Assembly (NCBI GenBank): GCA_050176585.1
Contig: JBFXHX010000016.1
Span: 29,436-93,435 of the forward strand
Length of the DNA: 64,000 bases
Reading direction: 5' to 3'
Source of the DNA: CAYYWP01 sp050176585
Lineage (GTDB): Bacteria > Desulfobacterota > Binatia > HRBIN30 > CADEER01
Each line of letters starts with the position of its first letter. Position 1 is the first letter of the stretch. The notes under the pieces are model-generated. The model saw only the letters and a list, made by a program, of their open reading frames with translations. It was not told the origin of the DNA and searched no databases. A program made the translations under genes and the position numbers. Shown here piece after piece: positions 31,763 through 40,228 of this stretch.

Positions 31763-34014
31763 GGCGTGGTCGGCTCCTGGCCACGCGCAAACGCCTCGAG
31801 GATGCGGTCCGGGCAGCGTGCGGTGGCGGCTCCTCCCGTGTACGGATCGATCCACACCAAGGCAACACCGGGTGGCGGCGGAAAATCTGCCGGCGGCGCA
31901 GCCGCCGTCGCGCGACGCATGAACTCCGTCCAGATCGGCAACGCGGCCTCGGCGCCGGTGAGGCCGAGCGGCTCATTGTCATCGAGGCCCACCCACACCA
32001 CCGCGACGAGGTCGGGCGTAAATCCGGCGAACCAGGCATCCCGCTCGTCGTTGGTCGTGCCGGTCTTGCCCGCCGCGGGCCGAGTCCAGCCCCGCTCGCG
32101 CGCGCCCTGCCCGGTACCGCGGTTGAGCACGCCTTTCATCAGATGGGCGACGATGAACGCCGCCTCCGAGCTGGTGACCCGCTCGACGGTGATCGGCCGC
32201 CGCTCGACGAGGTGCCCTCGCCGATCGACGATCTTGGTGATCGCCCGCGCATTGGCGCGCAAGCCCTGGTTGGCGATGACCGCATAGGCCTGCGCCACTT
32301 CGAACGGGGTGACCTCGGCTGCGCCGAGCACCAGCGACGGGACCTCGGGAAGTGGGCTGGCAATGCCGACCCGCTGCGCCGTGTCGACGATCGCGGGCAG
32401 CCCGGTCTGCTTGGCCAGGCGCGCCGTCGCGGCGTTGAGTGATTGCTCGAGCGCCGTGCGCATCGTGACGCGTCCGAGATAGCGCCCGCGATAGTTGTCA
32501 GGCCGCCAGTGCCGGCCATCGTACGGCCAGTCGAAGGGTTGGTCGAGAAGAGGAGTGGTCGGCGTGAGCGCCTGTCCGCGATGTTGCGCGCTGTCGAGCG
32601 CGGCGAGGAACACCAGCGGCTTGAACACGGACCCAGGCTGGCGGTGCGCCTGCACGGCGCGGTTGAACTGCGAGCTGGCATAGTCGCGTCCGCCGACGAG
32701 GGCGACGACCCCGCCGGTCTGCGGGCGCAGCGCGATCAGCGCGGCCTCCAAGCGCTGCGACGCGGGCCGCCGCGCCAGGGCAGGATGTTTGCGCTCGAGT
32801 TGCTCCAGGCCGGCGCGCACCGATTCGACCGCTATGGATTGCAGCTGCGCGTCGAGACTGGTGAAGATCCCGAGCCCGTGTGAGGTGAGCAGCTCCGCGG
32901 GATAGCCGGCGGCAAGCTCGTTGCGCAGGAAGTCGACGAAGTACGGCGCCGCGTTGGCGGCGCCGCGCGCGGGCGCGGGCCGCAGCGGCGCCGCCAGCGC
33001 GGTGCGGTACTGGTTTTCGGTGATCGCGCCTTCGTCGTAGAGCATGTCCAGGATGACGTCGCGCCGCGCGCGCGCGCGTTCGGGCGCGCGGTGCGGGGAG
33101 TAGTAGTTCGGCGCGCGGATGAGGCCGGCCAGGAGCGCTATCTCGCTGACCGTGAGCGCCTCCGGCGGGCGCCCGAAGTAGAAGCGCGCCGCTTCCCAGA
33201 CACCGAAGATGCCCTGCACGCCGTTCTGACCGAGGTAAATCTCGTTCAGGTACGCCTCGAGGATCTCGCGCTTCGTGTATCGGCGCTCCGCGAGCAGCGC
33301 CATGATGGCCTCGGTGGCCTTGCGCAGCAGCGTGCGCTCCTCGTTGAGGAAGAAATTCTTCATCAACTGCTGGGTGAGCGTCGAGCCGCCTTGCACGACC
33401 GAGCCGCTGCGCACGTTCGCGAGCGTGGCGCGCGAGATGCCGATGGGGTCGATGCCGTGATGGCGGTAGAAGCGCCGATCCTCGGTGAGGAGGATCGCCT
33501 GAACGAGCAGCGGCGGCAGCTCGTCGAGGCTCACCTCCCGCCGCTGTTCCCACGTCGTGTCGTAGAGCCCGCTGATGATCTCCGGCTCGAGAGCGATCGA
33601 GAAGAGCTCCTCGCTCGAGCGTCCGTCGCGGATCTCGGTCACGGTGTCGCCCTTGAGGCCGAGGCGCACGAGCTGAGCACCAGCCGGCGCGGCCGGATCG
33701 GGTGAAGCGCGCAGGAACAGAGCGAGGCCGCCGGGTCGGTCGCGGTACTCGCCTTCGCGCAGCGCGGCGTCCGCCGTGGCCGCGTGGTAGCCGAGCCGCC
33801 GCAGGCGCTCGGCGAAGCCGGCGGCTTTGAGGTCGAGCCCTGGATAGATCAGGAACGCGTCCGAGTAGACGCGCGACGGAAAATCCCAACGGCGCCCGTT
33901 GAACTTGTCGACGACCACGCCGCTCAGGCTGCGGAGCCATAGAAAGGCCCCCGCGCCCACCACCAGGGTGGCGATGCCGAGCAACAGCAACACGCGGCGC
34001 ATCACCTTCACCAT
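31714..34014 (-). CDS. class A penicillin-binding protein (PBP1b type)
   Basis: 766 residues from ATG 34014. One N-terminal membrane anchor (residues about 5-27), a UB2H-like segment (FNGRRWDFPSRVYSDAF...), a GT51 glycosyltransferase domain with catalytic EDRRFYRHHGIDPIG and GGSTLTQQLMKNFF, and a transpeptidase domain with SxxK QPGSVFKP, SxN SLNAAT and KTGT in AGKTGTTND. It polymerises and cross-links peptidoglycan. ATG 34014 and ATG 34002 are both possible; the latter has GTGAAGGTG before it. It sits directly downstream of the degP terminator. Confidence 0.95.
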   Translation of the reverse strand: MVKVMRRVLLLLGIATLVVGAGAFLWLRSLSGVVVDKFNGRRWDFPSRVYSDAFLIYPGLDLKAAGFAERLRRLGYHAATADAALREGEYRDRPGGLALFLRASPDPAAPAGAQLVRLGLKGDTVTEIRDGRSSEELFSIALEPEIISGLYDTTWEQRREVSLDELPPLLVQAILLTEDRRFYRHHGIDPIGISRATLANVRSGSVVQGGSTLTQQLMKNFFLNEERTLLRKATEAIMALLAERRYTKREILEAYLNEIYLGQNGVQGIFGVWEAARFYFGRPPEALTVSEIALLAGLIRAPNYYSPHRAPERARARRDVILDMLYDEGAITENQYRTALAAPLRPAPARGAANAAPYFVDFLRNELAAGYPAELLTSHGLGIFTSLDAQLQSIAVESVRAGLEQLERKHPALARRPASQRLEAALIALRPQTGGVVALVGGRDYASSQFNRAVQAHRQPGSVFKPLVFLAALDSAQHRGQALTPTTPLLDQPFDWPYDGRHWRPDNYRGRYLGRVTMRTALEQSLNAATARLAKQTGLPAIVDTAQRVGIASPLPEVPSLVLGAAEVTPFEVAQAYAVIANQGLRANARAITKIVDRRGHLVERRPITVERVTSSEAAFIVAHLMKGVLNRGTGQGARERGWTRPAAGKTGTTNDERDAWFAGFTPDLVAVVWVGLDDNEPLGLTGAEAALPIWTEFMRRATAAAPPADFPPPPGVALVWIDPYTGGAATARCPDRILEAFARGQEPTTPCAAHAELIAPTAAEP

Positions 34015-34018
34015 GAAC

Positions 34019-34048
34019 AAAAAGGGGGACCGGTGCGACCGGTCCCCC
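34019..34048 (-). terminator. strong intrinsic terminator after degP
   Basis: On the minus strand GGGGGACCGGT and ACCGGTCCCCC form a perfect 11-bp stem (34024-34048) with a 3-nt loop, followed by TTTTT (34019-34023). It terminates degP transcription. It is unusual in lying only about 5 bases before the PBP1 start codon region, so any PBP1 transcript from upstream must read through it. Confidence 0.85.
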
Positions 34049-34083
34049 TCGTGGTTACGCGAAAGCGGCGCCGAGGTTACTCG

Positions 34084-34129
34084 GCCTTCGCGGACTCGAG
34101 CGTCATGAATCCGCGGACTTGAGCGTCAT
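34084..34129 (-). repeat. 23-bp tandem duplication at degP 3' end
   Basis: Copies at 34107-34129 and 34084-34106 match at 19 of 23 positions; both begin ATGACGCTC on the minus strand. The period is not a multiple of three, so the second copy is out of frame and the protein stops in its second codon (TGA at 34103-34105). Read from the ATG of the second copy, the ending would be MTLESAKAE and TAA at 34077. Confidence 0.7.
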
Positions 34130-35716
34130 GAAGATGGTGTTCTCGCCCCGCCGCACGAGCAGCAGGACGGTCTTGCCCTTCTCCACGTTCTTGAGGGCTT
34201 TGCGGTAGGCGCCGTCATTCGGCACGGGCTCGCGGTTGATCTCCAGGACGACATCTCCGCGCTGCAACCCGGCCTCGTCGGCCGGGCTTCCGGGCTCGAC
34301 CCCGGAGACCACTACGCCCTTCGTCTTCCGGTCGATACCGAGGCTTTCGGCGATCTCCGGCGTCAGGTTCTGCACCGCCAAACCGAGCTCGCTGCTGCCG
34401 CGCGCGGCGACCGCGACCTCCTCGTCCTTCAGCTCGCCGACGTTCACGGAGACGATCTTCTCCTCTCCGTTGCGCATCAGGCGGACCGGGGCGCTCTTGC
34501 CGATCGCGGTGCGCGCGACCAGATGCGGCAGGTCCGTCGATTCCTTCACCGGCTGGCCGTCGAACTCGACGATGACGTCACCGACCTCGATGCCGGCTTC
34601 GCCCGCGGGCGTGTCTTCCATCACATCGGCGACCAAGGCGCCCTGCGCCGACTTCAGCTTCAGCGACTCGGCGATCTCGGGCGTGACCTTCTGGATGTAC
34701 ACGCCGAGCCAGCCGCGCGTCACTTTCCCCTTCTCCTTGAGCTGCGGGATGAGCTCCTTCGCGAGGTTGATGGGAATCGCGAAGCCGATGCCGATGTTGC
34801 CGCCCGAACGGCTGAAGATGGCCGAGTTGATGCCGACCACTTCGCCGTTGAGATTGACGAGCGGGCCGCCGGAATTGCCCGGGTTGATGGCGGCGTCCGT
34901 CTGAATGAAATCGTCGTAGCTGCCCTGTCCGATGATGCGGCCCTTCGCGCTGACGATGCCGGCTGTGACCGTGTTGCTGAGGCCGAAGGGGTTGCCGATG
35001 GCGAAGATCCAGTCGCCGACGCGCAGCGCGTCCGAGTCGCCGAGCGTCACCGGAGTGAGTTCCTCGCTGTCGGGCTCGATCTTGATGACCGCCAGGTCGG
35101 TTTTTGGATCGCGGCCGACGACCTTCGCCTTGTATTCCTTGTCCGAGGACGTCTGAACCGTGATCTCGTCGGCGTTCTCGACCACGTGGTTGTTGGTGAC
35201 GATCAAGCCCGAGCCATCGATGACGAAGCCCGAGCCGAGGCTGCGCTGCTTGCCGCGGGGATGGGGCCCGAAGTAGCGCTCAAACGGCTCCCAGAAATCG
35301 CGAAACGGATCCTGCCCACCAGGGCCGCCCGGTCCACCGGGTCCGCCCGGTCCCCCCGGTCCACCGGGGCCCCCGGGGCCGCCAGGCCCGCCAAATCCGC
35401 GCGGTCCCATGCCGCCCATCGGCGGCATCTCGGCGGGCGACGAGGTCGAGATGTTGACGACCGCGGGCCGCATGTGTTCGGCGAGATCGGCAAAGTTGGG
35501 CAGCGCGGCATTGAGGACGCCCTGCCGCGTAGCGGCATTGCCCGCCTGTTCCGGCGCCGCCGGCGCCTCTTGCTTGGACGGCGTCTCTTGCTCACTGCCC
35601 CAAAAACGAATGGCCTGTGCCTCGCGGCCCATGCCGAAGGCGGCAGCCAGCGATGCGGCCGCGACGGTGGCAAACAGCACGGCGCGGGCGCGACGGTGGC
35701 GCGACGGCGAGTTCAT
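34103..35716 (-). CDS. Do/DegP-family periplasmic serine protease
   Basis: 537 residues. Signal peptide to about residue 34 (AAAFGMGREAQA), a short linker, then a Gly-Gly-Pro tract of about ten repeats near residues 105-135 ahead of the trypsin-like domain. Catalytic triad: H in IVTNNHVVENAD, D in PKTDLAVIKI, S in AAINPGNSGGPLVN. Two PDZ domains follow (LGVYIQKVTPEIAESL..., LGLAVQNLTPEIAESL...). It degrades or holds misfolded envelope proteins. The start ATG 35716 has GAGGAGAC seven bases upstream. The 3' end is altered by a 23-bp duplication. The DUF1844 gene ends 58 bp upstream. Confidence 0.95.
   Translation of the reverse strand: MNSPSRHRRARAVLFATVAAASLAAAFGMGREAQAIRFWGSEQETPSKQEAPAAPEQAGNAATRQGVLNAALPNFADLAEHMRPAVVNISTSSPAEMPPMGGMGPRGFGGPGGPGGPGGPGGPGGPGGPGGPGGQDPFRDFWEPFERYFGPHPRGKQRSLGSGFVIDGSGLIVTNNHVVENADEITVQTSSDKEYKAKVVGRDPKTDLAVIKIEPDSEELTPVTLGDSDALRVGDWIFAIGNPFGLSNTVTAGIVSAKGRIIGQGSYDDFIQTDAAINPGNSGGPLVNLNGEVVGINSAIFSRSGGNIGIGFAIPINLAKELIPQLKEKGKVTRGWLGVYIQKVTPEIAESLKLKSAQGALVADVMEDTPAGEAGIEVGDVIVEFDGQPVKESTDLPHLVARTAIGKSAPVRLMRNGEEKIVSVNVGELKDEEVAVAARGSSELGLAVQNLTPEIAESLGIDRKTKGVVVSGVEPGSPADEAGLQRGDVVLEINREPVPNDGAYRKALKNVEKGKTVLLLVRRGENTIFMTLKSADS
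35316..35400 (-). repeat. Gly-Gly-Pro coding repeat tract within degP
   Basis: About ten imperfect 9-bp units (GGX GGX CCX on the minus strand) code for a collagen-like GGP run immediately before the protease domain. Such a tract is prone to slippage and copy-number change. It probably forms a flexible or surface-exposed linker where DegP has its LA loop region or activation segment. Confidence 0.7.
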
Positions 35717-35774
35717 ATTGGTCTCCTCATTTATGTTTACCAGACTGCTGTATCGGCTGAATGGAAAGCGCGTG

Positions 35775-36227
35775 TTAGCGCGAATGCGCGCGCGCGACGT
35801 ATCGCATGCGCAGGTCGTACAGAGCGTTGTCGAGCAGCGCGCTCTCACCGGCATCGAGGTTGCCGCGGGTCTTCTCGTTGAGCATGCCGAGGATGTCGAT
35901 GATCTGGCGCGCCGCGTCCAAATCGACGCGGGTTTGGCGTTCGACCGGATCGGGAATCTCTCCCAACAACGCCAGTGCTTGGGTGCTCAGGCTGATGATG
36001 AATGTGGAAAAGTTGATCTCCGGCGGCGGCGGTTGCGATTCGGCAGCGGTGGCGCTGCGGAAGGCCTCGCCTGCCGCCGCGCCTGCGCCGGTGTCGATCG
36101 GCGGCGGTGGGGCGGCCCCGGATTCGGGCGAGGGCTCGGGCACATCTTGTCGAGCTTCACCGCTCGCGTCGAATCGACGGCGATCCTGGACTTTGAACGG
36201 TCTGTCGGCCTCGTGTTCGTCCGCCAT
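35775..36227 (-). CDS. DUF1844 protein
   Basis: 150 residues. A polar, Pro/Ala-rich N-terminal half is followed by the DUF1844 domain: INFSTFIISLSTQALALLGEI, PDPVERQTRVDLDAARQIIDILG, ending LLYDLRMRY-type (NALYDLRMRYV). The domain is a short helical unit typical of deltaproteobacteria and planctomycetes, function unknown. It precedes degP by 58 bp on the same strand and may be co-transcribed. Confidence 0.92.
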   Translation of the reverse strand: MADEHEADRPFKVQDRRRFDASGEARQDVPEPSPESGAAPPPPIDTGAGAAAGEAFRSATAAESQPPPPEINFSTFIISLSTQALALLGEIPDPVERQTRVDLDAARQIIDILGMLNEKTRGNLDAGESALLDNALYDLRMRYVARAHSR

Positions 36228-36493
36228 GTTCAGTTCCCACTGCGCTCAGCTCGCGCGAAACCTCCCGGCGTGCCGGCGGCTGGCGAGTCTGCGCCCTGTA
36301 GTTGCGTTGATGGCCAAGAATAGATCCCTGGAAGGGTTTTCTGACAGAACGAAAATGCTGTGAAATGGCTGGCGGCGAGGAGGCATGCCGCGGTCGTCCG
36401 ACCGCTTGTGACATACCGGCTGACCGAGGCGCGAGGAGTGCGATGAGCGGGATCGGTAGGAGATCGACACGTGTGGATTGATCGGCTGCCGGT

Positions 36494-36522
36494 TTGACGA
36501 TGCAGATTAGCATTTATTTGAT
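36494..36522 (+). promoter_or_regulatory. candidate promoter of histidine kinase gene
   Basis: TTGACG (36494-36499, 5 of 6) and TTTGAT (36517-36522, 4 of 6) with 17-nt spacing, about 130 bp before the kinase. It falls in the 428-bp divergent gap 36228-36655, whose middle is noticeably AT-richer than the genome; I see no gene in that gap. Confidence 0.4.
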
Positions 36523-36655
36523 GAGCACCGCATCGTTGATGACCGACATCCAGGAACCCTAGGGCTCAGTGCAGGGGCTGTCAAGCAACCGCCGTGCCGC
36601 TCCGATGCTGTTTGGCGCACCCGGTAGATGTCGCGTGCGGTGAGAGGGCGCGGTG

Positions 36656-38125
36656 ATGGCGGATGAGCTCGCGGAAGCCGGGCGCGCTCGGCTGCTCTGG
36701 GCGGTCCGGGTGCGCTGGCTCACCATCATCGGCTTCTCCGCGCTGGCGATCCCCGCCTGGGTGCTGGGCCTGATCGGGTCCATGGCGCCGTGTGCGATCG
36801 CCGCCGGTCTCGGAGCAGTCGCAAACGCCATCAATCATCGGTGCGTCGCGGCGTCGCGCCACGTGCGCGGGGCGACCGCGCTCGCCGTCTCCGCGGACCT
36901 GGTGCTGATCACCTATCTGATCGCCGCCACCGGCGGCGTGCACAGCCCGTTCATCATGCTCTACGTCGTGCAGGTCCTCGCGACCGCGCTGTTGGTGGGC
37001 CTCGGGTTGGGCGCGCTCGCCGCGCTCACCGCGGCGAGCGGCGTCACCGCGGCGCAGTGGCTCGGCGTCGGCGGCCCGGTGCGCGCGCCCATGCCGGCCG
37101 GCTTGCTGTCCCAAGTCGTGTGGGGGCTATTCCTGCTGTACGGCCTCGGGTTGCTGACCCTCCTCGGCGGCTACATCGCGGCGCGTTTGCGCCGCAGCGA
37201 GGCGGAGCTGGCCGCGCGCACCGCCGGTCTCAGCGCCGCGGAGCAGGCGTTGCGCGATACCACGCGGCGCCTGCGGCACACTGAAGCGCAGCTTGCGCAG
37301 GCGGAGAAGCTGCGCGCGCTCGGGCAGTTCGTCGCCGGCCTCGCGCACGAGCTCAACAATCCACTCGGCTTCATCGCCGCGAACCTCGAGCACGTGCGCG
37401 CCGCGATGGGCGCGCTCGAGCGCATGGTCGACGCCTACGCGGCCGCCCCGTTGCCGGCCGCCGTGCGCGTTTCATTGGAGGAGCGGGCGCGGCGCGAGCG
37501 GCTGTCCGCCTGGCGAAACGAGCTGCCGAGCGCGCTCGACGACTGCGCCGAGGGCGCGCGCCGCGCTGCCGAGATCGTGGCTGCGCTGCGCGCGTTCGCG
37601 CGCCGCGGCGCGGGCGAGTCCTGGTCCATGGTCGATCTCGCGGAGCGGCTCGATCGCGCGGTGGCGTTGCTCCGGCACCGGCTGCCGCCGGCCATTACGG
37701 TGGTGCGCGACTACGACCGGTTGCCGCCGGTGGCTTGTTTGGCGGGACCGCTCGATCAGGTCTTCCTGAACCTGCTGGCGAACGCGATCGACGCCGTCGG
37801 CGCGCGGGGCTCGATTGCGATTCGCCTGCGGGCGGCGGCGCAGGCGTACGGAGGGGATCCGCAGGTGCTGATCAGCATCAGCGACGACGGGCCGGGGATC
37901 CCGGCCGCAGCGCGATCACGGATCTTCGAGCCGTTCTTCACCACCAAGGCGGAAGGGCGGGGGACGGGGCTCGGCCTGAGCGTGAGCTACGGCATCGTCG
38001 AACGGCACGGTGGTACGATCGCCGTGCAGTCGAACGCCGGCTGCGGCACGACGTTCACCGTCGCTCTGCCGCTGCGGCGCGCCTGCCCGGACGAGGCCGA
38101 TACAACGCCGCCAAATGAGACTTGA
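36656..38125 (+). CDS. membrane sensor histidine kinase
   Basis: 489 residues. About six transmembrane helices in residues 15-175, a coiled coil (RRSEAELAARTAGLSAAEQAL...), a HisKA dimerisation helix with phospho-acceptor H in GLAHELNNPLGFIAANLEHV, and a HATPase_c domain with N box NLLANAIDAVG, G1 DDGPGIP, F box EPFFTTK and G2 GTGLGLSVSYGIV. The membrane domain lacks a large periplasmic loop, so the signal may be sensed in the membrane (MASE-like). No response regulator is next to it. Start ATG 36656; a GTG at 36653 is an alternative. Confidence 0.92.
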   Translation: MADELAEAGRARLLWAVRVRWLTIIGFSALAIPAWVLGLIGSMAPCAIAAGLGAVANAINHRCVAASRHVRGATALAVSADLVLITYLIAATGGVHSPFIMLYVVQVLATALLVGLGLGALAALTAASGVTAAQWLGVGGPVRAPMPAGLLSQVVWGLFLLYGLGLLTLLGGYIAARLRRSEAELAARTAGLSAAEQALRDTTRRLRHTEAQLAQAEKLRALGQFVAGLAHELNNPLGFIAANLEHVRAAMGALERMVDAYAAAPLPAAVRVSLEERARRERLSAWRNELPSALDDCAEGARRAAEIVAALRAFARRGAGESWSMVDLAERLDRAVALLRHRLPPAITVVRDYDRLPPVACLAGPLDQVFLNLLANAIDAVGARGSIAIRLRAAAQAYGGDPQVLISISDDGPGIPAAARSRIFEPFFTTKAEGRGTGLGLSVSYGIVERHGGTIAVQSNAGCGTTFTVALPLRRACPDEADTTPPNET

Positions 38126-38173
38126 CGGTGTGGCTGAGGCACCGGTAATGCGGACGGGGGCAGGGGGTTGGTG

Positions 38174-39565
38174 ATGTTGGGCGCGGGACGATGGGTGAAG
38201 GCCGGAATGCCATACTGGGCGAGCACGCTGGCGCTGATCGTCGCGGCAGCCGGCAGTGCCGCGGCGGGCACCCAATTCACCGTAACGCCGGCGCTCCGTC
38301 CCCAGGTGGATTTCTGGGTCAGCATCTTCGCCACGTACGGCAAGCACCAGATCGTGATCCACGACACCGAGCGCCTGGACCGGGTCTACAGCGTGCTCGA
38401 CTTTCGCGACCTCGCGCGCGCTGGCGTCACCGACGGCGAGATCGACTCGGTGATGCGCGAACAGGAGGCGGTCGAAAAAGATCGCGTGCGCGCGCTGCTG
38501 TTGCAGCTCGACGCTGATCCGGACGCCGCCGGGTCCAGCAGCGAGCAACTGCGCATGCGCGCACTGTTTGCGAGCGATCCCGCGCCGGCTAAGTACCGCG
38601 CCGCCGCCGATCGATTGCGCGGCCAGCGCGGGCTGCGCGAGCGCTTCGCGCAGGGCATCCAGATCGCGCACGCCTACTTTCCGCAGATGGAGGCGATCTT
38701 CGCCCGCGCGGGCGTGCCGCTCGAGATCACTCGCCTGCCGTTGGTCGAATCCACGTTCAACATGAAGGCCTACTCCAAAGTGGGCGCCGCCGGCGTATGG
38801 CAGTTCATGCCGGGCACGGCCCGCCGCTTCATGCGCGTCGATGGCGCCGTCGACCAGCGCCTCGACCCGCTCATCGCCACCCGCGCCGCGGCGCAGTTCT
38901 TGCGCGAGAACTACGACTCGCTCGGCAGCTGGCCGCTGGCGATCAAGGCGTACAATCACGGACCCGCCGGCATGGCGCGCGCGGTGCGCGAAACCGGGTC
39001 GACCGATATCGCGACGATCATCCGCGAGTATCGCGGCCCGGCCTTCCGATTTGCCTCGCGAAACTTCTACCCCGAGTTCCTCGCCGCGCTCCACGTCGAG
39101 CGCAACTACGCCAAGTACTTCGGCGACCTCGCACTACACCGCGCGCAACCCTACGCGTCGGTGGTGGTACCCCGGCCGATGACGATCGGCATGGCGGCGC
39201 GTTGCGCCGGCACGGACACCGTGGAGCTGGCGGAGGACAATCCCAGCTTGTTACCGCCGGTGCGCGGGGGGCGCGCGGCGATTCCGGCCGGCTTCGAATT
39301 GCGCGTACCCGCGAACAGCGGCACGGCGTTCGAGCGCTGCGCTGCGTCGCTGCCGCCCGTGAGCGTGGCGCGCGCGCGCAATCGCGCGCCGGCCGCCCGC
39401 TCGCGCAGCGCCGTCACCCGGGTGGTGCATCGCGTGCGTGCCGGGCAGACGCTGTCGGGCATCGCGGCGCGGTACGGCTGCAGCGTGGAGCAGGTGCGGG
39501 CGCGCAACAGCCTCAAGGGTCGCGGCGTGCGCACCGGACAGGTGTTGCGCATCCCGCGCTGCTGA
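38174..39565 (+). CDS. MltD-like lytic transglycosylase with LysM
   Basis: 463 residues. Signal peptide near residues 1-32, an unusual N-terminal domain (about 35-165), then an SLT/GH23 catalytic domain with Glu in RLPLVESTFNMKAYSKVGAAG and VWQFMPGTARRF, NHG in AIKAYNHGPAGM, and a C-terminal LysM (HRVRAGQTLSGIAARYGCSV...) that binds peptidoglycan. It cleaves glycan strands non-hydrolytically to 1,6-anhydromuropeptides. The ATG 38174 lies six bases after GGGGGTTG. Convergent with the cytidylyltransferase gene, 9 bp apart. Confidence 0.93.
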   Translation: MLGAGRWVKAGMPYWASTLALIVAAAGSAAAGTQFTVTPALRPQVDFWVSIFATYGKHQIVIHDTERLDRVYSVLDFRDLARAGVTDGEIDSVMREQEAVEKDRVRALLLQLDADPDAAGSSSEQLRMRALFASDPAPAKYRAAADRLRGQRGLRERFAQGIQIAHAYFPQMEAIFARAGVPLEITRLPLVESTFNMKAYSKVGAAGVWQFMPGTARRFMRVDGAVDQRLDPLIATRAAAQFLRENYDSLGSWPLAIKAYNHGPAGMARAVRETGSTDIATIIREYRGPAFRFASRNFYPEFLAALHVERNYAKYFGDLALHRAQPYASVVVPRPMTIGMAARCAGTDTVELAEDNPSLLPPVRGGRAAIPAGFELRVPANSGTAFERCAASLPPVSVARARNRAPAARSRSAVTRVVHRVRAGQTLSGIAARYGCSVEQVRARNSLKGRGVRTGQVLRIPRC

Positions 39566-39574
39566 CCGCGGGCT

Positions 39575-40066
39575 TCAGGTCAACATCCGTTCCAGGTCGG
39601 GCCGAATCACCGAGGTCTTGAGGCGCTGGCCGCGGTAGGCGGGGCAGCGCACGATGCGCGCGTGAATGCCCGCCGCGCGCAAGGTGTCTTCCCAGCCGGC
39701 CTTTTGATCGTAGCCGAGCACGATGAGATCGGGCTGTACGCGGCGGACCGAGGCGATGAAGTCGTTTGGCGCCCCCACGAACGCCTCGTCCACCGGCTTG
39801 AGCGCGCCGACCAGCGCGCAGCGCTCGCGCTGCGTATGGTGGGCGGCCCGCCGCTTGATGCGGTGCACGCTGTCGTCTCGGGCGACGACCACGCTCAGGT
39901 GCACTCCGCTGCGGCCGAGTTTCCGGGCCAGCGCCAACCCGCGGCGCCGTGCGAACTCCAGCAAATAGAGATGGCCGCGGTGCACGCCGTCGAACGTGCC
40001 GCCGACAAAGACGCGGACCGGGGCCCCGACCTCTGCAGCAGATGGGCGCGGGGCTCGACGACTCAC
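39575..40066 (-). CDS. cytidylyltransferase-like nucleotidyltransferase
   Basis: 163 residues from GTG 40066. The HxGH-type nucleotide-binding motif is clear (VFVGGTFDGVHRGHLYLLEFAR), with RRAAHHTQRERCALVGAL and PDLIVLGYDQK as in archaeal-type FAD synthase (RibL) and glycerol-3-phosphate cytidylyltransferase. The enzyme would transfer a nucleotidyl group to FMN, glycerol phosphate or a sugar phosphate; sequence alone does not choose. Cytoplasmic. Overlaps no neighbour. Confidence 0.85.
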   Translation of the reverse strand: MSRRAPRPSAAEVGAPVRVFVGGTFDGVHRGHLYLLEFARRRGLALARKLGRSGVHLSVVVARDDSVHRIKRRAAHHTQRERCALVGALKPVDEAFVGAPNDFIASVRRVQPDLIVLGYDQKAGWEDTLRAAGIHARIVRCPAYRGQRLKTSVIRPDLERMLT

Positions 40067-40228
40067 GCTGTCCGTTTACCAGACCGACCTCTCGCTGCAA
40101 GTTACGCGCGCTCTGCGGGGGAACTGCGCGCGTGCGGCAGCCTCGCCCATCTGGGCCGCCGGGTCCGCCCGTGCCCCGGTGCGCCCGCTCCCCTTGACTC
40201 GAGCCGCGCTCCTTGCGAGCGCTGGCGA

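Noticed and set aside
39662..40228. N-terminal extension of the isoaspartyl peptidase
   Set aside because: The enzyme family begins at the LIVHGGAG segment just after ATG 40229; the upstream frame overlaps the cytidylyltransferase and has no homology-like content.
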